Positions 9,001 to 26,836 of a stretch of DNA of 64,000 nucleotides are shown in pieces. Numbering within the stretch: position 1 is the stretch's first letter; every line of letters begins with the position of its first letter. This DNA is from Leptospira gomenensis (lineage in GTDB: Bacteria > Spirochaetota > Leptospiria > Leptospirales > Leptospiraceae): positions 144,446 to 208,445 of the forward strand of contig NZ_RQFA01000061.1 of NCBI RefSeq assembly GCF_004770155.1. The letters are read 5' to 3'. A model generated the notes under the pieces. That model saw nothing but the letters and a program-made list of their open reading frames with translations. It did no database searches and was not told the DNA's origin. A program made the position numbers and the translations under genes.

Positions 9001-11849
9001 TCAGAACCTGAATTCGATTCCGAAATTGAGATAAGGAATCCGATTTTTATCCGTCTTCAGGGAAGTTTGTCCGTTCAAATACATATACTGCAATTCGGGA
9101 TTCACTCCGGGAATATAAGGAATAAACGGCATCATCGCCGATTCGCCGACCGCCATCCGATTTCCGGTGACATTGACCAGTTCCAGGTAAGCGGTGATTC
9201 TACCCCATTGTGTAGGTATAAAACGGTCGAAACGAATGTCGATCTGTCTATAATCCGGAAGCCTAGCAGAACGACGCATATCGGAATAAACCGGATCATA
9301 GACGTAAAACGAACTCGGAGTATTTCCGGAACCGGAAGGCGCAGGCGGTAGCTCCGGAAACATCTCACGCAATTTATCGTTTAAATTCGTCGTTTTGGAA
9401 CCCGCGACGGGAGTATATGCAAAATTCGTTAAATAAAGAAAACGAAATCCTATTCTGGCGATTTCACCGAATTTCCATCCTATCACCATATTAAAAACGT
9501 GAGTGCGGTCGAAATCGTAGAGTTCGTCCTTCGAATTTTTCCAAAGGAACTCCGAAGTTCCGTCGCTGTATACGTTGGCATAATAGTGTTTCGAGTTTTC
9601 CTGATAAACCAGATCTTTAGAGGCGTTTTTCGCCGACCAAGCGGCGTATTCCGCGTCGGTCATCTCCGGAAGATTCCGATTTCTTTTCGTGACCGATTTG
9701 GTATAAGACAACCAACCGTAAAAGCCCGATTCCGCGGGCGCTTCCTTTTTGATGAAAAGTTCTATTCCTTGTGAGAAACCGGTCATCGAGTTCGAATAAT
9801 TCATGTTTTGCGACCGCAGAAGGGAAACGTTCGCGTTAGGATCCATGGCTTCTCGGACTATATCCCGATTTCTAGAATACGGGTCCCTGATAAACGGATC
9901 GGCTACGGAGAGGTTGGAAAACGTATTACGATATCCTTCTATTTTTATATTCCAATCGGCTCCGATCTTCTGGTCCAATCCGATTTCGGAATGATCCGAT
10001 TCCTCCATTTTTAAACCGGGATTTCCGGTTTTGGATGAATAACGACTAACGTCGCTCGGCGCCTGCAAATGTTTTCCGTATCCTGCAAAAATTCTGGAAC
10101 GGGTATAAGGAATTTCCTGACTGACCGAAATACGAGGAGAGGTTTTCCATTCCCCGGACTTATCGTAATAATCCCTTCTCAGACCCAGGTTAACGCTCGT
10201 GTTTTGAAAGCGGAAACGGTTTTCGAAAAAATATCCTATTTGCCTCGTACGGACAAGGTCTCCTTCCAAGACTGCCATCGATTCGGGCGAAGCCAAAGTC
10301 TGTAATTGTAGAAAGGAAAAACTCGGATCCGGATCGTATTTCGTAACCTTACCCTTAAAGCCCGCCTCCGTCTCCCTATATTGCCCTCCTAAAAGAATCT
10401 TCCAATTTTTTCGAGTGGGCTCGAATTCGGTGACGTTCTCTATCTGGCGCAGATCGCTCGAATAATCGTTCTGAACCGTGTGGACCCTTCGATATAAGGA
10501 AGGCGGATATCCGATTTTGGAAATATCCAAATTGATCGCATCCAGTCCGTTTTCCGTGGTCTCTTGAAAATAATTTCTCGATACGTTCCAAGTCGTTTTG
10601 AATTTTTCGTTCGGTTTCCATACGTATTGGAACGCGTCCGTTCGAAAGATACGATTGAGTCTTGCCGAATCCATATCCGCGGGTGACTTAAAAAAGGCTT
10701 GTGCGCTTTCTTTCGGATTGTATTCGCTCAATTCCTTAAACGGATATCGTTTATCCCTCGCTCCGAAAGTCTGGAACGAAACGGAATGATCTTTGCTGAT
10801 ATCCCAACCTATTCTGGCTTGAAAATCCTGATAATCCGCAAGAAAGGTCTCCGCAGGGATCAAACCCGGAGAACTTCCTAAGACGACGTTAGGATAATAT
10901 TTTCTTCCCGACACGGAAACGTTTAAGTTTTTCGTAATATTATGGAACGTATACGCGTCCGTAAGAAAAGCGCTGAGATGAAGAGCGGTAATATTTTCGC
11001 GTTTCTCGTATCCTTCCACGTTGATGATTCCCCCGTGGCAAAACCGTATCTCGCAGAATACGAACCCGAATACAACTCCAACGAACGGATCGCGTTATTG
11101 TTGATAACCGAAGTCAAACCGTCCGCGTGAAAAGGATAACTCATCGGCATTCCGTTGAAGTAAAACTGATTCGCGCGACTTCCCGCGCCGCGCATCACCA
11201 AAAACCCGCTTTCTCCGTTGGGCTTATCGATACGTAATCTTTGGTTCGCTTTTTGTGAGTAAGTTTGAATCGAAGATTGAAAGCTGGAACCGGTGTACGT
11301 CTGATACAAAGGTGTAACACCGGGCAATGTTTGCACCGCCTTCAACGCGTCACCGAACCCTCCCGGCATACGCACCGCATCCTCCTTGCTCAAAACGTAA
11401 TTCGGAAGAACCTCCTGCTTTTTTCCGACAACGTTGATTCCCGCTACGTATTTAGGACGAACGACAAATTGCATTTCTTGTATTTCGGAATCGATTCGAA
11501 TCGAACGTTGTTCCATCGCACCGCTTCTTAAGGTAATCAGAATATCGTATTCTCCTTTTCCCGAATCGGAAAGATCCACAAACACTTCCGGCTTCCCTAC
11601 AAACGGTAAGATTCGGGAAAGACCGTTTCCTCGGATCCATACCTCTGTGGGTGGATCGGAATGGGCGTCCGTGTTGACCTTGATACGAAGCGCAGTCTTC
11701 GCATGAACCGTTTGCGCCCAAACGAAAGAAACGAGAACCGAAAAAAGAAGAAACAGTTTTCGTGGCGGAGAATTTCGGACGCAAAGTTCTATAGGATTTA
11801 GGATGAACATGGCCCCTAGGACCAGAAAGGTTCCGTTTCCGATCCGCAT
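9001..11849 (-). pseudogene. TonB-dependent receptor split by a one-base frameshift
   Basis: The 5' frame (10923-11849) encodes an export signal, a carboxypeptidase-regulatory-like region and a TonB receptor plug ([43 protein letters not shown]). The 3' frame (9001 to about 11029) encodes the rest of the barrel, ending in an aromatic strand GIEFRF typical of Omp85/TonB barrels. At 11030-11034 there is a run of five C (five G in the coding strand). One more G would give the conserved [12 protein letters not shown] junction and join both frames into one protein of about 945 residues. As read, translation leaves the frame and stops at 10923. It could be a real pseudogene, an OFF phase variant or a sequencing error. 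The start may be the ATG at 11849 or 11810. The substrate is unknown. Confidence 0.8.
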
Positions 11850-12509
11850 CCGGATCTTTCGTTTGGTTCAAAATATAATTCGGCATCGTTTAGAATTCTA
11901 ATTTTCGATCCAAACGAAGGAATCCTCAAAAAGAGGGACCGAATTTTTCGGACAGACACATTCCAAATTTTTTATATTAAAATAATATAGTATACGAAAT
12001 TAAAAAAATAAAACCAGGAATATACGAACAGAAAATCCGGACTCTTCTTTCCGAAAAAACGAAACATCCGCTAGGCAAAAACGAAAACGGACAAACGACC
12101 TCCGCCCCATCGGAATCGAATTTTAAGATAGATCCGACTTCCGAAACATACCTACATATGCTAGGCATTCCATAAAAATCCATTGTAACATTATATATTT
12201 TGAATATTTTTAAAAAGAATATTACCGCCGCTCCTCCGTCAAACCGAGCCGATAAATTTCCAACGGAGCCCCACCCCCGGACGCAATTTTCATCGATACG
12301 AACGGAATGCTGGATCGCGCTCGATGTTTTTTGACCGATTCGTTTTTAGAATCGTTTCAGAAGCGGATATTTTTCAAAGGAATCGAGCGGTATACGAAGG
12401 ATCGAGTTTGAATGACTTGTATAGGAAGACCGCCGGAAGTCGTTCCATGAATACGGCATTCATACGTTCGAAGTATATCGAAACTCGCAAACGATGATGG
12501 GCACTCAAT
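11850..12509. other. Long intergenic region, partly AT-rich
   Basis: A region of 660 bp lies upstream of the TonB receptor and downstream of the lipoprotein gene at 12510. The part 11960-12220 is AT-rich and likely holds the receptor promoter. Short open frames exist but none has a ribosome site, family resemblance or consistent codon use. No RNA gene was recognised. Confidence 0.45.
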
Positions 12510-13481
12510 TCACCGAGCTTTTTCCATACTTTTTTCGATGAGAAGTGCGCAGAATTCGGTATCGATGGTTGCGCGATTTATTTCTGGATTTTCGTTTGCT
12601 TTCGTTTTTTGCGAATATAAATCCATTAGTTCTTGAACCTGGGATTCTTGCAGCGGAAACGCAAGCGGCCTCCATTTGTTCTTCAATTTTTCGGGGCATA
12701 TTAGGTAGGTTTCTCCGGCTTTAAAGAACACATCCCTGCGAACGGGCCAAAAAACGTAACCCGAATTTGTCAAATGACCGAACTTGATCCTTCGAGTTCC
12801 GGATTCGACGAAAAAATCATTCAACTCATTGAAGTATGAAGTCGGGATAAAATCGATTTCACTTACATACATATAAGCATGGAGTAATAGACGCGCCCTG
12901 CGAATTGGCGGAGGTTGAAGTCCGAAAGCGTTCCACTCAGGCGGAACGGAATCAGAGGAATTTTTTATTTTTCTGTACTGCTCCGCGCAAAATTCTTCAT
13001 CGTCAAACTCTTTAAAATCAAGCTCTCCGCTTGGAAGAATCGAGAAGGCTTTATTCACGTCCTCCGAAGGGACCCGAACAAAAAACGGCGACTTACTCTT
13101 AAAACGATACTTGTTTCTTTCGGCTTCCTTTTCGACGCCGTAACAGATTATATAGGATTCTCCCGAAAGCATATCGAATCTTACTCGCGCAGAATTCTTT
13201 ACAAGACCGTTCAAAAAATATTTCCAAGGAGTAAAGTCGCCCGAGACTTCTAATTCATGTTCCCCGGGAGTAAGTTTGAGATATTGTTTTTTAACGGAGA
13301 AGTCGTGAGAATCGACTCTATCAATGACCGAATTTTTCATCATACGAACACGAGCGTAATTCGAGTCCTTCTTAGACAGATCATAAACGTTTGCCGACAT
13401 ACAAGCCATCAACGGTATAACAAGAATCTGTATAATTATTAAAAACGTCGTTTTTCGAACGAATGGTAGGAATGATTTCAC
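12510..13481 (-). CDS. Putative lipoprotein coupled to Lp29-like gene
   Basis: The 323-residue product starts with a hydrophobic segment and lipobox IPLMAC, predicting lipidation. After that it looks like two similar halves: each has a G-E-YI-C element (GESYIICYGVE and GETYLICPEKL) preceded by basic beta-rich sequence (GEHELEVSGDF; RRIKFGHL), which suggests an internal duplication of a carboxypeptidase/PEGA-like beta domain. No family is recognised with confidence. The GTG start at 13481 overlaps the TGA of the upstream lipoprotein gene by four bases (GTGA) and has CGGGG about 8 nt upstream, so translation is coupled. A-T content looks higher than in the core genes around it. Confidence 0.7.
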   Translation of the reverse strand: MKSFLPFVRKTTFLIIIQILVIPLMACMSANVYDLSKKDSNYARVRMMKNSVIDRVDSHDFSVKKQYLKLTPGEHELEVSGDFTPWKYFLNGLVKNSARVRFDMLSGESYIICYGVEKEAERNKYRFKSKSPFFVRVPSEDVNKAFSILPSGELDFKEFDDEEFCAEQYRKIKNSSDSVPPEWNAFGLQPPPIRRARLLLHAYMYVSEIDFIPTSYFNELNDFFVESGTRRIKFGHLTNSGYVFWPVRRDVFFKAGETYLICPEKLKNKWRPLAFPLQESQVQELMDLYSQKTKANENPEINRATIDTEFCALLIEKSMEKAR

Positions 13482-14281
13482 TGCGTTTGCCCCGGATTTG
13501 AATCCGTTAAATTCGCTTGTAAGTAGCTTTCGATTTCCGGTCCGTTCATTTCGTACACCAATCCTTGCGGAGAATCCCAAAAAAGACAATCGCCGCTCGC
13601 GTTGCAATCAGCGGGATTGTTGGATATCCAAATACTCGAAATCGTCGAAAACGAATGATCGAATTTCTTCTCCTTTATAAAATTTAGATTTCTATCATAA
13701 ATTTTGATTATCGTGTTAGCTTCATAAACGCCGACCGCCGGAAAAAAACCCAATGTAAAAAAAGAAATAGTGTGCGTTAAGTAAGACAGCGCCTTATATG
13801 CGAAGTTTCGATATTCGGTGGAACGAGGAAGATGAATACCTACGACTATATAATCGACCGGAACGTCTTTCAGTTTATAGGTGAATACTTTCTCTTCTTT
13901 TTTCTCCAATTTAAAGAGGGTCAAAATTTCCGGAAAACCGGAAGGACCTACGATTCTTAAATAATCGATTACGAAGTTTTCACATTTTTTTTCGTCCACG
14001 TCGTTCCGAAATTGTTCTTCATCAAAATCTCGCGTATATTTACCCAATCGAAAATTTGGGATCGTACGTGAAGTGTAATCGATAATCGTATCACGGCCGT
14101 TTCTTTTATAGGTGTAAAACCCCAAATATGCAATCCTTCGCGGGCTTTGAATCCTACCTAAAGTTTGATGTTCGTTGCCACGGAAGTAATACGTAGAACA
14201 TTCAAATATTGCGAATGTACTCAAGAATAATAGCAGGTTAGTAATTTTCTTTATTCTAAAAAATCTTTCATTCATAAACAT
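13478..14281 (-). CDS. Lp29-like lipoprotein
   Basis: The 267-residue product has a basic start, a hydrophobic segment and lipobox IFEC near residue 28. It is a paralogue of the lipoprotein at 7991 (same RTIPNF, YKLKDVPVDYIVVGIH and IIKIYDRNLNF blocks, same C-terminal two-Cys loop and GPEIES). The likely start is the ATG at 14281 or the one at 14275, neither with a strong ribosome site. The downstream lipoprotein overlaps its stop by 4 bp, so the two products are made together and may interact. The DNA is visibly more AT-rich than the respiratory operon next to it. Function unknown; an envelope or host-interaction role is inference. Confidence 0.65.
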   Translation of the reverse strand: MFMNERFFRIKKITNLLLFLSTFAIFECSTYYFRGNEHQTLGRIQSPRRIAYLGFYTYKRNGRDTIIDYTSRTIPNFRLGKYTRDFDEEQFRNDVDEKKCENFVIDYLRIVGPSGFPEILTLFKLEKKEEKVFTYKLKDVPVDYIVVGIHLPRSTEYRNFAYKALSYLTHTISFFTLGFFPAVGVYEANTIIKIYDRNLNFIKEKKFDHSFSTISSIWISNNPADCNASGDCLFWDSPQGLVYEMNGPEIESYLQANLTDSNPGQTQ

Positions 14282-14394
14282 ATCCGATTGTTGTCTACAT
14301 AGACATCAAATATGGAAAGGGTTCGACGGTAAAAAAAATCCATGCCCCCCTTACGGAGAAACATGGAACTTTCTAATGGTTGTAACGGTTGCGT

Positions 14395-16109
<1,715 letters not shown>

Positions 16110-16114
16110 GATTC

Positions 16115-16777
<663 letters not shown>

Positions 16778-16791
16778 TTTTGTCCCTGCTC

Positions 16792-21806
<5,015 letters not shown>

Positions 21807-21819
21807 GTATTACTCCCGG

Positions 21820-22326
<507 letters not shown>

Positions 22327-22346
22327 TCGTATGAAGTCCCTATGAA

Positions 22347-22364
22347 TCCAATATTGGTATTGGA
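22347..22364. promoter_or_regulatory. Inverted repeat upstream of act operon
   Basis: TCCAATA and TATTGGA form perfect 7-bp arms with a 4-bp spacer, 21 bp before the actA start. The place suits an operator or a leader hairpin controlling the respiratory operon. No transcription factor is assigned. Confidence 0.35.
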
Positions 22365-22623
22365 AACAGGATTTTTGGTTATGTGAAAAATTGCAAGTAA
22401 ACGAAGAATTGAGGGCTTCCGTTTGTGTTTATTTTGAATTCTATTTGAGATCAAGTATCAATTAAAAAATTTGTAGGAACTCGAACGGAAGTTTCCCGAA
22501 TTCGGAAAAAAAAATCCGAAACCAAAAAAAGATCGCACCGAAAAAGAACCGTTTTTTCGGGAAAAGGAAGAATTCGGAACGGAGATTTTCGCAACCGAAC
22601 CCGTCTAAGGAGACTTTGAATCG

Positions 22624-23487
22624 ATGAAACAAAAGAAGAGCGTCTTGTTCGGAAAAATTCTTCCCCCCGTTTGGCTCTTTTTTGCGTCGCTCCTACCGCG
22701 AACACCGCTCCAGGCACAAGAACTCTCTCTCAAACTCGTCAGCTTTAACGCGATGTTTTTGTATGATGAAATCGGAGACGAAACTGCGTTTCCTCGCGGA
22801 AGAATTCCTAGAAAAGAAATCGATTTCGAACGGATACGAACGCATCTGCAAAGGATCGATCCGGATTGGATCGCCCTACAGGAAGTAGAAAACGAAAACG
22901 CCGTGCGAAAAATCCTTCCCAACTCGTACGATTGTGCGGTCACACGCACACGCGGCTACGATCAAGAGATCGGAGTCTGTTGGAAGAAAAAGTTTCGGCC
23001 CGTTTTCATCTCGGAACGTTCCGAAATCGCCGTGTTCCCGGGCGCGAGAAAGGGCCTCGAAATAGAGTTTGTCGTAGGAAATCGACGGATTTCCGTCTTG
23101 AATATACACCTAAAAGCCGGATCCGACGAACGATCCATACGTATTCGAAAGGAACAACTCCGGGCTCTCAACCGGATTCTGCGCGAAAAACGGAATTTTT
23201 TTCTATTAGGAGATTTTAATATTGCTCTGGCAAAGGATTCCGCATCTTGGAAATTACTTTCGGAAGGTGTCGCGTTAAAAAATCCGGGACGTTTCACGAA
23301 ACCAAACTGCTGGGGACACAAACGGCGGATCGATTTCATTCTTACCGACCTGCCCGTTGCGAAAAATGCGCTCGAATCGGTGCCGTTCCCCGAAGACGAC
23401 GGCGACTTCGACGGCGATCCTCTTTCGGAAAAAACCCTTTCCGACCATTGCCCCATCGTTTTGAACTATCAAATCCAAGGCGAATAA
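22624..23487 (+). CDS. Exported endonuclease/exonuclease/phosphatase-family protein
   Basis: The 287-residue protein has a signal-like N-terminus (WLFFASLLPRTPLQAQ) and an EEP fold. Catalytic blocks are visible: SFNAMFL (metal-site Asn), ALQEVEN (metal-binding Glu near residue 86), LNIHLKAG, LLGDFNI (Asp/Asn) and the terminal SDHCPIV (Asp-His). All core residues appear intact. Members cleave DNA, RNA or phosphoesters such as inositol phosphates or sphingomyelin; the short length and lack of sphingomyelinase-specific regions argue against a leptospiral sphingomyelinase. AAGGAG lies about 11 nt before the ATG. It is divergent from the act operon and stands alone. Confidence 0.8.
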   Translation: MKQKKSVLFGKILPPVWLFFASLLPRTPLQAQELSLKLVSFNAMFLYDEIGDETAFPRGRIPRKEIDFERIRTHLQRIDPDWIALQEVENENAVRKILPNSYDCAVTRTRGYDQEIGVCWKKKFRPVFISERSEIAVFPGARKGLEIEFVVGNRRISVLNIHLKAGSDERSIRIRKEQLRALNRILREKRNFFLLGDFNIALAKDSASWKLLSEGVALKNPGRFTKPNCWGHKRRIDFILTDLPVAKNALESVPFPEDDGDFDGDPLSEKTLSDHCPIVLNYQIQGE

Positions 23488-23666
23488 CGCACATCACCGA
23501 AATTTTCCGATGAGAAAGCCATCGTCCCGTCCGTACATCGGACCACAAAGATCGTCGCGAACGATTTTATATGAGTCATTCATAATAGATGAATCCACTT
23601 ATAACTTAGGTTTCGAAATTCATCCCGTAAATGAAAATCCCCGAAACGTTTTCGGTTTTTCGAAGT

Positions 23667-24347
23667 ATGAAAAAGATCACAATCTACACACTCTCCCTTT
23701 TACTCTTTGTATTCGCTCTCTCCTGTTCGGACCGTAAGGATTCGAACGAGTCCGACCTTTTTACGCTTCTACTTCTGAATCCGAGCGGCTCCCTTTTTTC
23801 GCCGGGATACAAGGTCGTGTTCGTCACCGAAGACGCTCACGACGGAAACTTCGGCGGCATCTCCGGAGCCGACGCGTTTTGTAACGTTCAAAAACCAGCA
23901 AACGCTCCGATCGGATCGACGTTTAAGGCATTGTTGGTTTCGGAACACGGAGGGCCGGGAAATACGAGACTTGCTTCCAGAAACACGGATGCCGACTTCA
24001 ACGGATTAGGCGACGGTCAAGTGGATTGGGTCCTCGCTGCGGATACGGAATACAGAAGGATGGACGGAACCACGGTGGTGTTTAAAAGCAATTCGAAACG
24101 TCTTTTCGACTTTAACCCGTTTAACGAATTCCAGAATTCGTTTACGAACGTCAACGGACTCGAAATCTGGACCGGGCTCAATCCGGATTGGAGCGTCACC
24201 AATTCCTGCGCGGATTGGATTTCCAACAACGGAGCGGGAGGGGATACCGGTGAGATAGGATTCCCCGACGGGAAGGACATTTCCTCCATTCACGTAGGAG
24301 GCAAAAACTGCGACGAAACGGCCCGACTTCTCTGTGTCCAGCAGTAA
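23667..24347 (+). CDS. DUF1554 lipoprotein (Len-like)
   Basis: The 226-residue product has a lipobox FALSC near residue 20 and a C-lectin-like DUF1554 domain. Family blocks are FVTEDAHDGNFGGISGADAFC, split here as VTEDAHDGNFGG and GADAFCNVQKPAN, then FKALLVSE, VDWVLAADTEYRR, IWTGL, NSCADWIS, G--G-IG and the terminal RLLCVQQ. The domain is greatly expanded in Leptospira; as far as I recall, the Len proteins that bind host factor H and laminin have it. The protein is thus a candidate surface adhesin, but no binding function can be read directly. The ATG at 23667 starts the leader MKKITIYTL; an upstream ATG at 23631 would add 12 non-leader residues. Confidence 0.75.
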   Translation: MKKITIYTLSLLLFVFALSCSDRKDSNESDLFTLLLLNPSGSLFSPGYKVVFVTEDAHDGNFGGISGADAFCNVQKPANAPIGSTFKALLVSEHGGPGNTRLASRNTDADFNGLGDGQVDWVLAADTEYRRMDGTTVVFKSNSKRLFDFNPFNEFQNSFTNVNGLEIWTGLNPDWSVTNSCADWISNNGAGGDTGEIGFPDGKDISSIHVGGKNCDETARLLCVQQ

Positions 24348-24385
24348 ACGTTTTTTGAATATTCGTATATAAAAATATACGCAAA

Positions 24386-24419
24386 TTCTGGACGGCGACT
24401 GAAAAATCACCGTCCAGAA
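24386..24419. terminator. Hairpin between convergent genes
   Basis: Perfect 10-bp arms (TTCTGGACGG/CCGTCCAGAA) flank a 14-nt A-rich loop between the DUF1554 gene and the convergent barrel gene. T tracts are poor, so the role as terminator is likely but not certain. Confidence 0.55.
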
Positions 24420-24424
24420 CGAAG

Positions 24425-25264
24425 TTAACGGTATTTCGGTTTCGGAGCCGGATCCTTACCCTGAAAATCCAACGTCTCTGAATCGAATTCCCGATAAAGG
24501 GTGATCATATACGTGTCCGTGGATTTTATGTTTAGATGAAGACTAGCGGGACCGAACTCCAACCAAACGTAACGGTGATAGGCTTCCAAAGCGATCGAAA
24601 TGTCCCAGAAGTTCAATTTGATTCCCGCAAAAGGGCTGATGTTGTAGGAGGTGCAGCTTTCCCGAATCGCACAAACTCCGATTCCTCCGTCCACGCCGCC
24701 GATCAGATCGAGTCCGTTGAACGTTTTGAATTCGTATTTAATACCGAGATCTATACTGTTCGTTTCGTAACGGACTCCGTTCCTCATTTCCGTGGAGATA
24801 TAAGGAACGACGTATTGAAGCGAAAAAAGAAGAAACGCGTTTTGAAGACCGTCGATGACCGGTCTCGGTTCGATGAGAATATATTTGTTCGTGTATAAGG
24901 CGTTCAGATAGGAATCGTATGGTCTGGCCGAATATACGCTGTTGGTGAAACCCAAACGGTAAAACGTCGAAGGCAGTTCGCCCGGAATTTCGATTCCGAA
25001 AGAAGTGTGTTTCGAGTTGAGAGAATAGGTTCTGTCCTGCAAACCGATGAGGATCGCTTCTATCTGCCTGGGATCCAAAACGGGATATTCGAAAATGGAA
25101 AGAAATACGATCCCCGTATTTATATACGTATCTTTGATCGGAAGCGCCCCTTCTCCCCTTCGTATATAGATCTTTTTCTTTTCCGAAAAAAGCAAAGAAG
25201 GTAAAAACGCGAGAATTAAAATAAAAATCGTAAGTTTACGCAAAAAACCCCCAAACGAATGCAC
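24425..25264 (-). CDS. Putative outer-membrane beta-barrel protein
   Basis: The 279-residue protein has a signal peptide (hydrophobic LTIFILILAFLPSLLFS) and then alternating polar/hydrophobic strands typical of a small barrel (NSIDLGIKYEFKTFNGLDLIGGVDGGIGV, seen as NSIDLGIKYEF and LDLIGGVDGGIG; SPFAGIKLNFWDISIALEAY; PASLHLNIKSTDTYMITLYR). One Cys pair (CAIRESC) could close a loop. No family is recognised. The frame starts with GTG at 25264; an alternative TTG at 25243 has a GGGGGG run just upstream. It faces the DUF1554 gene across a shared hairpin. Role unknown. Confidence 0.6.
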   Translation of the reverse strand: MHSFGGFLRKLTIFILILAFLPSLLFSEKKKIYIRRGEGALPIKDTYINTGIVFLSIFEYPVLDPRQIEAILIGLQDRTYSLNSKHTSFGIEIPGELPSTFYRLGFTNSVYSARPYDSYLNALYTNKYILIEPRPVIDGLQNAFLLFSLQYVVPYISTEMRNGVRYETNSIDLGIKYEFKTFNGLDLIGGVDGGIGVCAIRESCTSYNISPFAGIKLNFWDISIALEAYHRYVWLEFGPASLHLNIKSTDTYMITLYREFDSETLDFQGKDPAPKPKYR

Positions 25265-25494
25265 GTTAGTCGCTCTTTCAAGGGAATATTAAGACGCACA
25301 ACGTGAATCCGAGTTCAATCGTTATATCCGTTTAGGAATCGTTTTAAGACAGCATGAAAAATAAAACCGAAGGGCGAATTTTCTATATTTTAAACCGGAA
25401 GACGAAAAATCGCGGAAAAAACGTTCTAAAAAGGAAATCGTATTTCGCAGAGCGGGTCTTCGATCCACAAACGAAACGATCGAGTTCTAAAAAA

Positions 25495-26172
25495 CTAAAT
25501 TAGCAATTCCTCATAAAATGCTCCGAAGTTTTTTTCCGGAAGAACGAGATGGGTCTCCAAAATCCAAAACCGGTCTTTACCGTCCGGCTTTTCGTTTAAC
25601 GGAACTTCGTTGCCTTCCCGGATATAATGGATCCGATCTTTGGAATGGATTTTATGATGGGAAAAACGATCGATCAGATGTCCCGCGATTTCGCCTCCGA
25701 AACGATAACCGAATTTTTCCGCGGTAGAACGCGCAAAGGAATACAATTCGGAACCGGTGACATCCCGTCGATCGATATAATAATTTCTGCATATACTCCA
25801 AACTTTGGCCGCGTCTTCCTTTAATTTGAGTTTGATCGGATCGCTCCCGAGGACGTAGGTCCTTCCGAAGTCGGCCTCGTATTCGTCGAAGATGGGACCG
25901 TAATCCACCCAGAGTATGTCGTCTTCGAGAATCATCGAATCCGGGGGATTAAAATCGTAGGGCAAAACCGTATTCGCCCCCGCCCTTACGATCCTCTTGT
26001 GCCAGTATTTGCGGATTCCAAAAAGCGATTCCGCTAAACGAAAGATCGAATCGCTTAACTCCGATTCGGCGAGACCGGGACGTATCAAACCGTCCCGCTC
26101 GATACGGTCGAATAGGATCTCCGCCTTGGTTTGCGCCTGTATTAAACGTTCTAACGTTTGTTCCGAATTCAC
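25495..26172 (-). CDS. M24-family metallopeptidase-like protein
   Basis: The 225-residue protein has a creatinase/aminopeptidase (pita-bread) fold. Visible metal-site blocks are VDYGPIFDEYEADFGRT (two Asp), GGEIAGHLIDR (His) and the late ILETHLV (Glu). The usual final Glu near the C-terminus may be E in KNFGAFYEE. It lacks the N-terminal domain of prolidase and is shorter than methionine aminopeptidase, so it is probably a stand-alone M24 domain acting on Xaa-Pro peptides or another small substrate. The GTG start has AAGGA 9 nt upstream. The gene upstream (26228-26641) is on the same strand with a 55-bp gap. Confidence 0.7.
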   Translation of the reverse strand: MNSEQTLERLIQAQTKAEILFDRIERDGLIRPGLAESELSDSIFRLAESLFGIRKYWHKRIVRAGANTVLPYDFNPPDSMILEDDILWVDYGPIFDEYEADFGRTYVLGSDPIKLKLKEDAAKVWSICRNYYIDRRDVTGSELYSFARSTAEKFGYRFGGEIAGHLIDRFSHHKIHSKDRIHYIREGNEVPLNEKPDGKDRFWILETHLVLPEKNFGAFYEELLI

Positions 26173-26227
26173 TCAAAGTCGTCCTTTAACAAAGAAAAGT
26201 CGGCCGCATACGAAGCTGCGGTGCCGC

Positions 26228-26641
26228 CTAACGTTTTTTGATCGCGAGAATTCCAGCGAGATATGCGACGGGCAGATAAGCGCCCAAAAGATCCAAAACA
26301 GTAAACCAAACCGGAGAAGGCAACAGGATCGTATTCGCGATTCCTCCGATTAGAAACAGGATTCCGATTCCGGCCGCCAACAAAAGCCGACGGGTCGCCG
26401 CTATCTTTGCAGTCACGAATGCACCGAAAAACGTTCCGAGCGCGTGGGCCAAAAAAGGAAAGAAAAAATGTTTCGGCTCGAACAAATGCAGAGACGCCTT
26501 TAGTCCCTCCATCGTGGTCACATCGGCTCCGTTAGGCGGAGGAATGATATGACCGCTGACCGTTACGATCGCCATGTTCACGGCGCTACCCACAACGGCG
26601 CCCGCCAAAAAAGCCAGAATATTTCGAAAGATGGGATTCAC
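26228..26641 (-). CDS. Small integral membrane protein, unknown function
   Basis: The 137-residue product has four hydrophobic helices (about residues 5-30, 58-80, 84-106, 113-133). A conserved-looking loop, PPPNGADVTTMEGLKASL, lies after the first helix, and a glycine-rich LAHALGTFFGAFVTAK helix follows. It resembles a group of small conserved bacterial membrane proteins of unknown function. The GTG start at 26641 has AAGGA 8 nt upstream. It may be co-transcribed with the M24 gene 55 bp downstream. No catalytic motif was seen. Confidence 0.65.
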   Translation of the reverse strand: MNPIFRNILAFLAGAVVGSAVNMAIVTVSGHIIPPPNGADVTTMEGLKASLHLFEPKHFFFPFLAHALGTFFGAFVTAKIAATRRLLLAAGIGILFLIGGIANTILLPSPVWFTVLDLLGAYLPVAYLAGILAIKKR

Positions 26642-26836
26642 TTTGTCCGTCCTTGTTTCGTATTGTGAGAATCAGCTTTGTCGATTCGAAAGCGGTTTTT
26701 CTACGACGACGAAACACCGTCTCCGGGAAAGTCAGTTCCCACGGAGGAAAGAATGAATCGGAAACCGATACGAACGTCAAGTAATTGTTTAGAATTTCGT
26801 TCTTCTGCGGAAGGATTTGTTTTGTTCGTTTCGCTT

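Noticed and set aside
11977..12183. 68-codon minus-strand frame upstream of the TonB receptor
   Set aside because: It lies in AT-rich intergenic DNA with no ribosome site and no family resemblance.
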